Origin: Thiomonas sp.
GTDB lineage: Bacteria > Pseudomonadota > Gammaproteobacteria > Burkholderiales > Burkholderiaceae_C
Assembly: GCA_028706735.1 (NCBI GenBank)
Contig: JAQTVS010000177.1
Coordinates: forward strand, 1 to 6,119
Length of the DNA: 6,119 bases
Reading direction: 5' to 3'
Below the pieces are notes generated by a model that had not been told where the DNA came from, searched no databases, and worked only from the letters and a program-made list of their open reading frames with translations. The position numbers were made by a program, and so were the translations under genes. Shown one piece after another: positions 1 to 5,694 of the stretch; the first letter of the stretch is position 1, and each line of letters opens with the position of its first letter.

Positions 1-369
1 GAGCACCTCGTCCGTCGCGTGCGGGCCGGTCACGGCCAGCACCTTGGGATGCACTTCGCGCACCAGATTGTTGCCCGTGGCCGCGTCGCTGCGCGCCCCC
101 AGACAGCCGGTCACGATGACCTTGCCGTTCTCGGCCAGCGCCTCGCCGATGGCGTCCAGACTTTCCTGCACCGCCGCGTCGATGAAGCCGCAGGTGTTGA
201 CGATCACCAGGTCGGCGCCGGCGTAGCTCTTGGAGATGTCATAGCCCTGCGCCCGCAATTCGGTGAGGATGCGCTCGGAATCGACCAGCGCTTTGGGACA
301 GCCGAGCGAGACAAAGCCAATTTTCGGCACGGACGCTGCAGCAGGAGGAGGGGTCAATTGTGTTTCCAT
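1..369 (-). CDS. rimO: RimO, ribosomal protein S12 methylthiotransferase, N-terminal part (cut by window edge)
   Basis: The 123 visible codons begin [10 protein letters not shown] and contain [33 protein letters not shown] and [11 protein letters not shown]. These are the hallmarks of the N-terminal methylthiotransferase (UPF0004) domain of RimO. The three cysteines that bind the auxiliary [4Fe-4S] cluster are Cys24, Cys60 and Cys89. The radical-SAM CxxxCxxC motif and the TRAM domain would lie to the left of the window. In this family RimO adds a methylthio group to an aspartate of ribosomal protein S12, using S-adenosylmethionine and a sulfur donor, in the cytoplasm. The [11 protein letters not shown] signature separates it from the tRNA enzyme MiaB. 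I took the ATG at 369 although the only Shine-Dalgarno-like GAGG abuts it; no better in-frame start is visible upstream. It follows phaR by 54 bp in the same direction, so co-transcription is possible. No functional link to PHB is implied. Confidence 0.93.
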   Translation of the reverse strand, partial: METQLTPPPAAASVPKIGFVSLGCPKALVDSERILTELRAQGYDISKSYAGADLVIVNTCGFIDAAVQESLDAIGEALAENGKVIVTGCLGARSDAATGNNLVREVHPKVLAVTGPHATDEVL

Positions 370-393
370 CCTCGAATTGTCGCTGAAGGCCGT

Positions 394-410
394 GCGGGGC
401 ATTCGCCCGC
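394..410. other. Small GC hairpin between phaR and rimO
   Basis: GCGGGGC (394-400) and GCCCGC (405-410) pair around the loop ATTC, with one bulged G. It sits in the 54-bp phaR-rimO gap. Neither strand has a T-run after it, so it is not a convincing terminator. It could attenuate read-through or protect an RNA end, or be chance in GC-rich DNA. Confidence 0.3.
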
Positions 411-423
411 TCTGCCATGCCCG

Positions 424-978
424 TCACTTTTTCTCAGGAGGCTTGAAGGCGCCGAGCATCTGCTTGGCCTGTTCCTGCATCTGCTCCTGCATCTGCATAT
501 ACAGGTTCTTGCTCTGTTCGAGGTAGTTGCCCATCATGTTCTGCAGCATGGGGCTTTGCACGCTCAGGAACTGGGTCCAGGCTTCGGGGTTGAGCGCGGC
601 ATTGTCGTACACCCCGCGCGACTGCTCGGACAGCTTGTTCTGGATGTCGATGAAAACCTGCACATTCTTTTCCAGGTAGCTGCCCATCATGCCCTGCATG
701 GCATGACCATAAAACCGGATGATCTGTTCGAGCATCACCGCGCTGAACATGGGCACGCCGCCACTCTCCTCTTCGAGAATGATCTGCAGCAGGATGCTGC
801 GGGTGAGGTCTTCGCCAGTCTTGGCGTCCTGCACCACGAAATGCGCTCCGTCCATGACCAGTTGTTTTACATCGCTCAGGGTGATGTAGGCGCTGGCCTC
901 GCTGTCGTAAAGGCGGCGATTGGGGTACTTCTTGATGATGCGCTGCAAAGAATCGGGCTTGGGCATGGGCATGGGCAT
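424..978 (-). CDS. phaR: PhaR, PHB-responsive transcriptional repressor
   Basis: The 184-residue protein carries KKYPNRRLYDSE (residues 16-27) followed by AYITLSDVKQLV. This is the conserved N-terminal DNA-binding region (PHB_acc_N). It is followed by two PHB_acc repeats 51 residues apart, QGMMGSYLEKN (from 95) and QNMMGNYLEQS (from 146), and a Gln/Met-rich amphipathic tail ending FKPPEKK. The length is typical of the family. In characterised relatives PhaR binds PHB granules as well as DNA and represses phasin genes and its own gene until polymer forms. It lies downstream of phaB on the same strand, as in Cupriavidus-type loci, but a 353-bp structured gap separates them. Three in-frame ATGs (978, 972, 966) come from a hexamer repeat, and a stop codon lies just upstream of the first. 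No Shine-Dalgarno sequence is visible before any of them. The product call is secure; the exact start is not. Confidence 0.95.
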   Translation of the reverse strand: MPMPMPKPDSLQRIIKKYPNRRLYDSEASAYITLSDVKQLVMDGAHFVVQDAKTGEDLTRSILLQIILEEESGGVPMFSAVMLEQIIRFYGHAMQGMMGSYLEKNVQVFIDIQNKLSEQSRGVYDNAALNPEAWTQFLSVQSPMLQNMMGNYLEQSKNLYMQMQEQMQEQAKQMLGAFKPPEKK

Positions 979-980
979 GG
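961..980. repeat. GGGCAT hexamer tandem repeat at the phaR start
   Basis: Three copies of GGGCAT followed by GG run through 961-980. On the coding strand this reads ATGCCC three times and gives the N-terminus MPMPMP. Each copy supplies its own ATG, so a gain or loss by slippage would keep the frame and change only the number of starts and Met-Pro pairs. Confidence 0.8.
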
Positions 981-1059
981 GAGGCGATCAGGTCAGGAGA
1001 AAAATGTGCGGGCAGGATTCTTGCTGCGATTGAACCATAACCCTTGGCCAAAACCACTG

Positions 1060-1220
1060 AGAGGGTGTGAACAAATCCGCCATGCCCGCTCATCGCACCC
1101 AAATCGTCCCAATCGGCGTTGCAAATGCGCGCCGTGCCGACGGGCACGGCTGTGCTTTGCGCCTGGATTGGAACCCTTTGGGCGCGCTGCTCGGCCACGC
1201 CGGATTCATTCACACCCTCT
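1060..1220. repeat. 161-bp imperfect palindrome with 20-bp terminal inverted repeats (MITE-like)
   Basis: The left end AGAGGGTGTGAACAAATCCG (1060-1079) and the reverse complement of the right end (1201-1220) match at 18 of 20 positions. The two halves stay alignable all the way in; for example CCCAAA, CCAATC and GCAAA are shared at matching depth. They meet in a perfect 8-bp stem, GCCGTGCC (1131-1138) with GGCACGGC (1143-1150), around a GACG loop. The whole unit could fold into one long cruciform or RNA hairpin. I see no clear target-site duplication: the flanks are CCACTG and GAGACT. It carries no supported gene. It could be a decayed miniature transposable element or two inverted insertion-sequence ends. 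It lies in the leader region of phaR, so any phaR transcript starting at or before it would contain the hairpin. Confidence 0.7.
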
Positions 1221-1229
1221 GAGACTTCC

Positions 1230-1325
1230 CCGCACCGCGCAACCGGGTGACAGATGCACGTAACAGACGCGGGCGAAAGACACCGGTGTCAGCGCCCGCG
1301 TTTGTCACCCGCTTGCGCGGTGCGG
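1230..1325. terminator. Two-tier hairpin after phaB, probable transcription end or 3' stability structure
   Basis: The outer arms, 1230-1252 and 1303-1325, are complementary at 22 of 23 positions. Inside lies a second stem: ACGCGGGCG (1267-1275) pairs with CGCCCGCGT (1293-1301), and its tip is the 12-bp palindrome GACACCGGTGTC (1279-1290). The structure begins 6 bp past the phaB stop. There is no long T-run on the minus strand, only TCTGTTA after the inner stem, so it is not a classical rho-independent terminator. It is still the obvious candidate for ending or stabilising the phaCAB message and uncoupling it from phaR. Confidence 0.55.
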
Positions 1326-1331
1326 TGTGCA

Positions 1332-2072
1332 TCAACTCATGTGCAGCCCCCCATTGCACGAGAACTCGGCGCCGGTGGTGAACCCTGCATCTTCGCTGGC
1401 TAGCCAGACCACGATGGAGGCGATCTCCTCCGGCGTGCCCAGGCGTTTGACCGGAATGGAGGAAATGATCTTGTCGAGCACATCCTGACGAATCGCCTTG
1501 ACCATATCGGTCAGGATATAACCGGGCGAGACGGTATTGACCGTCACCCCCTTGGACGCCACCTCCAACGCCAGCGACATGGCAAAGCCGTGCATCCCGG
1601 CCTTGGCCGCGGCATAGTTGGTCTGGCCGAACTGCCCCTTCTCGCCGTTGACCGATGCGATATTGATGATGCGGCCCCAGCCGCGCTCCACCATGCCGTC
1701 GATCACCTGCTTGGTGACGTTGAACATGGAATACAGATTGGTGCGCAGCACCAGGTCCCAGTCCTCGAAGCTCATTTTGCGCAGCACGGCGTCGCGGGTG
1801 ATGCCGGCGTTATTCACCAGAATATCCACTTGGCCATGCTCGGCAAACACCTTCTGGAACGCGGTTTTGGTTGATTCCCAGTCGGCCACATTGCCCTCAG
1901 AGGCATAGACGTCGAAGCCCTGCGCCCGCATGGCTTCCAGCCAGCCGTCCTTTCGGCTGGAATTGGGGCCGCAACCGGCGATGACCTTGTGCCCGGCCTC
2001 GCACAACCGCTTGCAGATCCCCGTGCCAATACCGCCCATGCCACCGGTGACGTAAGCCACTTTCTTGCTCAT
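1332..2072 (-). CDS. phaB: PhaB, NADPH-dependent acetoacetyl-CoA reductase
   Basis: This 246-residue short-chain dehydrogenase/reductase makes (R)-3-hydroxybutyryl-CoA from acetoacetyl-CoA, the second step of PHB synthesis, in the cytoplasm. The cofactor-binding TGGMGGIG lies at residues 9-16, NNAG at 87-90 and the structural Asn at 112. The catalytic Ser140, Tyr153 and Lys157 sit in IINIASVNGEKGQFGQTNYAAAKAG, seen as IASVNG followed by TNYAAAK. The spacing and length match the characterised Cupriavidus enzyme, and GPNSSRKDGWL is typical of PhaB rather than of the fatty-acid enzyme FabG. The start is fixed by a strong Shine-Dalgarno, AGGAG (2079-2083 on the minus strand), 6 bases before the ATG. 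It lies 39 bp after phaA and is the last gene before a large hairpin. No odd features are seen. Confidence 0.97.
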   Translation of the reverse strand: MSKKVAYVTGGMGGIGTGICKRLCEAGHKVIAGCGPNSSRKDGWLEAMRAQGFDVYASEGNVADWESTKTAFQKVFAEHGQVDILVNNAGITRDAVLRKMSFEDWDLVLRTNLYSMFNVTKQVIDGMVERGWGRIINIASVNGEKGQFGQTNYAAAKAGMHGFAMSLALEVASKGVTVNTVSPGYILTDMVKAIRQDVLDKIISSIPVKRLGTPEEIASIVVWLASEDAGFTTGAEFSCNGGLHMS

Positions 2073-2111
2073 TGTGATCTCCTCTTTTGGTTTGAATGAT
2101 GGGGGTTGGCT

Positions 2112-3290
2112 TCAGCGCTCCAGCGCCATGGCCACGCCCATGCCGCCGCCGATGCACAGCGAGGCCAGTCCTTTTTTCGCGTCGCGCTTTTGCATTTCGT
2201 GCAACAGGGTGACCAGAATGCGGCAGCCGCTGGCGCCGATGGGGTGGCCGATGGCGATGGCGCCGCCATTGACATTGACCTTGCCCGTATCCCAGCCCAT
2301 TTGCTGATTCACCGCGATAGCCTGCGCCGCAAAAGCCTCGTTGATCTCCATCAGGTCGAGGTCTTGCGGCGTCCAGCCCGCGCGCGACAGGCAGCGGGTG
2401 GACGATGGCACCGGGCCCATGCCCATGAAAGCCGGATCCACCCCGGCGTTGGCATAAGCGCGGATGGCCGCCAGCGGCGTCAGGCCCAGTTCGGCGGCGC
2501 GCCTGGCGGACATCACCACCACGGCGGCGGCGCCGTCGTTGATGCCCGACGCATTGCCGGCAGTCACCGATCCGGCTTTGTCGAACGCCGGGCGCAGGCT
2601 GGCAAGGGTTTCGGCGGTGACGCCGTGACGCACGAATTCGTCCGTTGCGAACGCCACCGGATCGCCCTTTCTCTGCGGCAACATCACGGGCACGATCTCA
2701 TCACCGAACCGCCCGGCCTTTTGCGCCGCCTCCGCCTTGTTTTGGCTGGCTGCGGCAAACGCATCCTGCATCTCGCGGGTGACGCCGTATTTTTTCGCCA
2801 CGTTTTCCGCGGTGATTCCCATGTGGTACTGGTTGAACGCATCCCACAGGCCGTCGGTGATCATGGTGTCGATCAGCTTCCAGTCGCCCATGCGCTGGCC
2901 GTCGCGCGACCCCGGCAGCACATGCGGCGAGGCGCTCATGTTCTCCTGCCCGCCCGCCACCACGATGTCGGCGTCGCCGTCGCGAATGGCCTGCGCGGCG
3001 AGCATCACCGACTTCAACCCCGAGCCGCAGACCTTGTTGATGGTCATGGCCGGAACCATGTCGGGCAGCCCGGCCTTGATGCTGGCCTGGCGCGCACCGT
3101 TCTGCCCGATGCCCGCCTGCAGCACCTGCCCAAAAATAACCTCCGAGACTTGCGCCGGATCGAGCCTGGCCCGCGCCATAGCCTCCTTGATGACCAGGGC
3201 GCCGAGATCGACCGCTGGCGTCTTGGACAGCGCGCCGCCGAATTTTCCAACCGCGGTGCGCACGGCGGACACAATGACGATGTCATTCAT
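2112..3290 (-). CDS. phaA: PhaA, acetyl-CoA acetyltransferase (biosynthetic beta-ketothiolase)
   Basis: This 392-residue thiolase condenses two acetyl-CoA into acetoacetyl-CoA, the first step of PHB synthesis. The acylated Cys88 lies in [11 protein letters not shown], and the C-terminal catalytic pair His349 ([15 protein letters not shown]) and Cys379 (LCIGGGMG) is intact. QENMSASPH and [13 protein letters not shown] (His156) are features of the biosynthetic acetoacetyl-CoA thiolases rather than of the fatty-acid-degrading FadA type. The length is standard and the thiolase N- and C-terminal domains are complete. A Shine-Dalgarno AAAGGA (3299-3304, minus strand) sits 8 bases before the ATG. 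It starts 33 bp after the phaC stop and ends 39 bp before phaB, which fits a single phaCAB message. PHB use is inferred from context and motifs; acetoacetyl-CoA may also feed other pathways. Confidence 0.97.
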   Translation of the reverse strand: MNDIVIVSAVRTAVGKFGGALSKTPAVDLGALVIKEAMARARLDPAQVSEVIFGQVLQAGIGQNGARQASIKAGLPDMVPAMTINKVCGSGLKSVMLAAQAIRDGDADIVVAGGQENMSASPHVLPGSRDGQRMGDWKLIDTMITDGLWDAFNQYHMGITAENVAKKYGVTREMQDAFAAASQNKAEAAQKAGRFGDEIVPVMLPQRKGDPVAFATDEFVRHGVTAETLASLRPAFDKAGSVTAGNASGINDGAAAVVVMSARRAAELGLTPLAAIRAYANAGVDPAFMGMGPVPSSTRCLSRAGWTPQDLDLMEINEAFAAQAIAVNQQMGWDTGKVNVNGGAIAIGHPIGASGCRILVTLLHEMQKRDAKKGLASLCIGGGMGVAMALER

Positions 3291-3323
3291 GATGCGATTC
3301 CTTTACGAAGAGGACAAAAAATT

Positions 3324-5066
3324 TCAGGCGCGCACCTTGACGTAGCGTCCGGGTGCGGGCTCGATGGGTTTGTAGCGTGCGTTGCCAGGCTTTTTCGGCG
3401 CGGCGATGTCCGGCCCAGCCTGTTCAGCCAGCCATTGGGCCCAGTCGGTCCACCAGCTTCCCGGCCGTTCGGCCGCAGCATCGAACCAGTCCTGGGCGCT
3501 GCGCGGGAGTTTGTCCTGCCCGGCGGGGGCGACCCAGTGGCTGCGCTTGTTGCGCTTTGCCGGGTTGATAACCCCGGCGATATGCCCTGACGCCCCCAGC
3601 ACAAAGCGCATTGGCCCGCCGAGGATCTGCGTCGTTTCATAAGCCGTTTTCCACGGAACGATGTGGTCCTCGCGCGAAGCATAGACGTAGGTCGGCAGCT
3701 TGACCGCTTGAAGATTGAGCGGAACCCCCGCGACCGTCAGCGCACCGGGCTGGCGCATCTTGTTTTCCAGATACGTATTGCGCAGATACCAAGTGAACAG
3801 CGGTCCGGGCAGATTGGTCGAATCCGAATTCCAGTACAGCAGGTCGAACGGCGGCGGCGTCTCGCCCTTGAGGTAATTGCCCACCACATAGTTCCACACC
3901 AGATCGTTGGGCCGCAGGCTGGAAAAGGCCGAGGCCAGTTCACGCCCAGTCATCAGGCCGCCTTTGCTCAGAGTCCTCTCGCGCAATGCCACCGAGGCCT
4001 CGTCCACATACACGCTCAGAATGCCCGTATCGGTGAAGTCCACCATCGTCGTGAGCAGAGTGGCGCTCTGCGCGAACTGCTCGCCGCGCGCTTGCAGCAC
4101 AGCCAGCGCATTGGCCAGCAGAGTGCCGCCCACGCAAAAACCCAGAGTGTTGATCGTTCCCTCGCTGCGGCCAGCGGCGATGTCGCGCACCGCCTCCATG
4201 GCGCGGATGACGCCATCCTGCACATAGTCGTCCCAGGTGAGATGGCCCATGCCGGCATCCGGGTTGCGCCACGACATCACAAAGGTGCGATGCCCCTGTT
4301 CGACGGCAAACCGCACCAGCGAGTTGTCGGGCTGCAGATCGAGGATGTAGTACTTGTTGATCGACGGCGGCACGAACAGCAAGGGCCGCGCATGGAGACG
4401 GGCCGTGAGCGGCGTGTATTCGATGAGCTGGAACAGGTCGTTTTCGAACACCACCTGCCCTGCCGTGGTCGCCACGTTGCGCCCGACCTCGAAGACCGAT
4501 TCATCCGTCTGCGTCATGCGCCCCTGCTTCAGATCCTTCAGCCAGTTCTCCACTCCGGCACGCAGGCTCTCGCCCTGCGTCTGCACCGCCTTGTTCAGCG
4601 CCTCGGGGTTGAGCGGCAAAAAATTGGACGGCGCCGCGGCGTCCACCCACTGCTGCACAGCAAAGCGCAGTTTTTGCCGCGTGGGCTCGTCGGCCTGCAC
4701 GCTGTCGGCCAGATCGAACAAGGCGCGAGCGCCGAGCAGATACAGCGCCGCTGTGTAGCTGGAAATACGGTTCTCGCCCCAGGCGCCGTCAGAAAAGCGC
4801 TTGTCGGCGGCGGCATGCGCTGTGGGGTTTGAGGTGTCCGACGCCAACAACCCGCTCCAGAGCTGGCGGAATTCACCGAGGTAGCGCTGTTGCAATTGCT
4901 GCAAGCGCCCCGGGTCAACCTGGATGGCAGGCAAGCCCGGCGCGGCAGAGCCGTTGACTGCGCGCAGCATGGACGCCCAAGCCTGGGACGCATCCGGCCA
5001 GGAACTGGCCTGCGCGCCAGAAAACAACGGTGACACGGCCTGAGAGGTCGAATGGGCTTGATCCAT
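3324..5066 (-). CDS. phaC: PhaC, class I poly(3-hydroxyalkanoate) polymerase
   Basis: This PHB synthase polymerises (R)-3-hydroxybutyryl-CoA on the granule surface and releases CoA. From the ATG at 5066 (MDQAHSTSQ) it has 580 residues, typical for class I. The lipase-like box GFCVGG carries catalytic Cys311. The partners are Asp467 (ASREDHIVPW) and His495 (LGASGHIAGVINP). FDLLYWNSDSTNLPGP and WYLRNTYLEN are strongly conserved class I segments. The N-terminal PhaC_N domain fills roughly the first half before the alpha/beta-hydrolase core. The start is uncertain. An in-frame TTG at 5084 would give 586 residues, and neither start has a clear Shine-Dalgarno: CCACCTCCCC lies directly before the ATG and resembles the anti-Shine-Dalgarno instead. 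I prefer the ATG because ATG is the commoner start. It is the first gene of the operon, with a promoter candidate at 5129-5157. Confidence 0.96.
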   Translation of the reverse strand: MDQAHSTSQAVSPLFSGAQASSWPDASQAWASMLRAVNGSAAPGLPAIQVDPGRLQQLQQRYLGEFRQLWSGLLASDTSNPTAHAAADKRFSDGAWGENRISSYTAALYLLGARALFDLADSVQADEPTRQKLRFAVQQWVDAAAPSNFLPLNPEALNKAVQTQGESLRAGVENWLKDLKQGRMTQTDESVFEVGRNVATTAGQVVFENDLFQLIEYTPLTARLHARPLLFVPPSINKYYILDLQPDNSLVRFAVEQGHRTFVMSWRNPDAGMGHLTWDDYVQDGVIRAMEAVRDIAAGRSEGTINTLGFCVGGTLLANALAVLQARGEQFAQSATLLTTMVDFTDTGILSVYVDEASVALRERTLSKGGLMTGRELASAFSSLRPNDLVWNYVVGNYLKGETPPPFDLLYWNSDSTNLPGPLFTWYLRNTYLENKMRQPGALTVAGVPLNLQAVKLPTYVYASREDHIVPWKTAYETTQILGGPMRFVLGASGHIAGVINPAKRNKRSHWVAPAGQDKLPRSAQDWFDAAAERPGSWWTDWAQWLAEQAGPDIAAPKKPGNARYKPIEPAPGRYVKVRA

Positions 5067-5128
5067 GGGGAGGTGGAGCGGCAAGAAAGATTGATTCCGT
5101 TGGCCGATTCGATGCGGCAGCTTACGGC

Positions 5129-5157
5129 ATTCTTGAGCACGGAGGTCACGGTGTCAA
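5129..5157 (-). promoter_or_regulatory. Candidate sigma70 promoter of phaCAB
   Basis: On the minus strand a perfect -35 TTGACA (5152-5157) is followed, after exactly 17 bases, by the -10 AAGAAT (5129-5134; 4 of 6 consensus bases). Transcription would start near 5122, leaving a leader of about 56 bases to the phaC ATG. It is the best-matching housekeeping promoter in the window and is correctly placed. Overlapping palindromes cover the -35. Confidence 0.65.
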
Positions 5158-5166
5158 CGTGACACC
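5145..5166. promoter_or_regulatory. Overlapping palindromes on the phaC -35 (candidate operator)
   Basis: Two nested inverted repeats share this site. GGTGTCA (5150-5156) pairs with TGACACC (5160-5166) around ACG, and GTCACG (5145-5150) pairs with CGTGAC (5158-5163). The -35 hexamer lies inside both. A protein bound here would block RNA polymerase. The binding factor is unknown; PhaR is one candidate by context only. Confidence 0.45.
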
Positions 5167-5193
5167 CTCTGAGCGCCCCCAGGGCCGGGCACT

Positions 5194-5212
5194 CCCCACC
5201 CCATCCCTCCCC
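5194..5212 (-). other. G-quadruplex motif upstream of phaC
   Basis: The minus strand reads GGGGAGGGATGGGGTGGGG: four runs of three or four G with loops of one or two bases. This fits the canonical G4 rule. It lies 37 bp upstream of the phaC -35 element, on the coding strand of phaC. Confidence 0.6.
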
Positions 5213-5235
5213 ATGAGCGGGCAGGGAGTGATCTC

Positions 5236-5260
5236 ACCTCCCCCACGGCGTGGGGGAGGT
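5236..5260. repeat. Perfect 11-bp stem hairpin
   Basis: ACCTCCCCCAC (5236-5246) and GTGGGGGAGGT (5250-5260) pair perfectly around a GGC loop. Neither side has a T-run, so a terminator role is not supported. It is part of the C/G-rich repeat-like block. Confidence 0.65.
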
Positions 5261-5295
5261 CGGGAGGGGGATGAGAAAACTTGGGGCGGCCCGGC

Positions 5296-5608
5296 GTTTT
5301 CTCAGGAGTTGACACCTGGAGTCCTTCGCATTTTGTGGAATCGCAACTGCCAGAAGCCTTTACGGCGCCAGAAGCGCACAGCGGGTTGCACGGTTCAACA
5401 GCCAAACCGACGAATCAGCGCGTTTTTCGCCACATCCAGATGCCCACCTGAGAAAGATCAAAAAAAATAATGACTCTTTGTGCTAGGGATTTATCCGGTG
5501 CAATATGTCATGCGCGAAATAAATCACGAAATCCGGTTTTTATGCACCCCAGCGAAAAGGGGGTCGCGGTTTTTTGTCTTTGCTTGCTTAGGATAAGGCG
5601 CCTGGAAA
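5296..5608. other. Non-coding stretch, becoming AT-rich
   Basis: I find no supported gene or RNA here. It contains a plus-strand GTTGACACC (5308-5316), a 9-mer that also occurs in inverted orientation at the phaC promoter. It also contains a direct repeat GCCAGAAGC (5349-5357 and 5367-5375) and an A-run followed by AT-rich DNA from about 5450 to 5560 that could bend or help open the helix. A reading frame without stops runs from 5452 into the CZB gene, but its codon use does not look coding. Confidence 0.4.
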
Positions 5609-5628
5609 CTGTAAATCGCAATTTACAG
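5609..5628. promoter_or_regulatory. 20-bp perfect-arm palindrome before the CZB gene (candidate operator)
   Basis: CTGTAAATCGCAATTTACAG consists of two perfect 8-base arms around CGCA. It ends 21 bases before the TTGACA -35 candidate of the rightward gene, a position suited to an activator or a second operator. The CTGT...ACAG spacing is 12 bases, not the 8 of the E. coli LexA box, and it does not match the CRP or FNR half-sites. The regulator is unknown. Confidence 0.5.
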
Positions 5629-5649
5629 CGATCCAAGCGGCCAATCGAG

Positions 5650-5678
5650 TTGACATTCGATCGGTATACGGCAATACC
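5650..5678 (+). promoter_or_regulatory. Candidate promoter of the CZB gene
   Basis: A perfect -35 TTGACA (5650-5655) is followed after 17 bases by AATACC (5673-5678), a weak -10 with 3 of 6 consensus bases. The inverted repeat GGTAT (5663-5667) and ATACC (5674-5678) overlaps the -10 and may be an operator. The weak -10 suggests dependence on an activator, or that the true start lies elsewhere. Confidence 0.35.
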
Positions 5679-5684
5679 CAAGTT

Positions 5685-5688
5685 GGAG
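5685..5688 (+). promoter_or_regulatory. Ribosome binding site of the CZB gene
   Basis: GGAG lies 6 bases before the ATG at 5695 and decides this start over the in-frame ATGs at 5470 and 5542, which would lengthen the protein into non-coding-looking DNA. Confidence 0.7.
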
Positions 5689-5694
5689 AACATA

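Larger units (their letters stand above)
5184..5295. repeat. C/G-rich intergenic repeat-like block with hairpins
   Basis: The ends GCCGGGC (5184-5190) and GCCCGGC (5289-5295) are inverted. Inside are a C-rich run, a perfect 11-bp hairpin (5236-5260) and a G-rich run GGGAGGGGGATGAG that partly mirrors the left C-rich run. The layout resembles short dispersed repeats seen between genes in betaproteobacterial genomes, but I cannot count copies from one window. No coding region is supported here. Confidence 0.45.

Noticed and set aside
434..1213. Minus-strand open frame of 259 codons overlapping phaR
   Set aside because: Out of frame with phaR and runs through the 161-bp palindrome; low-complexity His/Arg/Ala composition.
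19..1263. Plus-strand open frame of 414 codons
   Set aside because: It runs antisense through rimO and phaR and across the palindrome, has no recognisable domain and is His/Arg-rich as expected for an antisense shadow in GC-rich DNA.
2106..3590. Plus-strand open frame of 494 codons
   Set aside because: Antisense to all of phaA and the 3' end of phaC; His/Arg-rich with no domain. phaA is complete with its catalytic residues on the other strand.
3663..4832. Plus-strand open frame of 389 codons
   Set aside because: Antisense to phaC, no known motifs; explained by codon bias of the real gene.
5030..5470. Plus-strand open frame of 146 codons over the phaC start and upstream region
   Set aside because: Crosses the phaC promoter, the G4 motif and the hairpin block; Pro/Gly/Arg-rich with no domain.
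5544..5578. Possible plus-strand terminator: ACCCC/GGGGT or GCGA/TCGC stem followed by six T
   Set aside because: The stems are only 4-5 bp, mutually exclusive, and the T-run does not directly follow the longer one. No rightward gene lies upstream to be terminated.
5609..5628. LexA box for the CTGT...ACAG palindrome
   Set aside because: The spacing between CTGT and ACAG is 12 bases; the E. coli LexA site needs 8.
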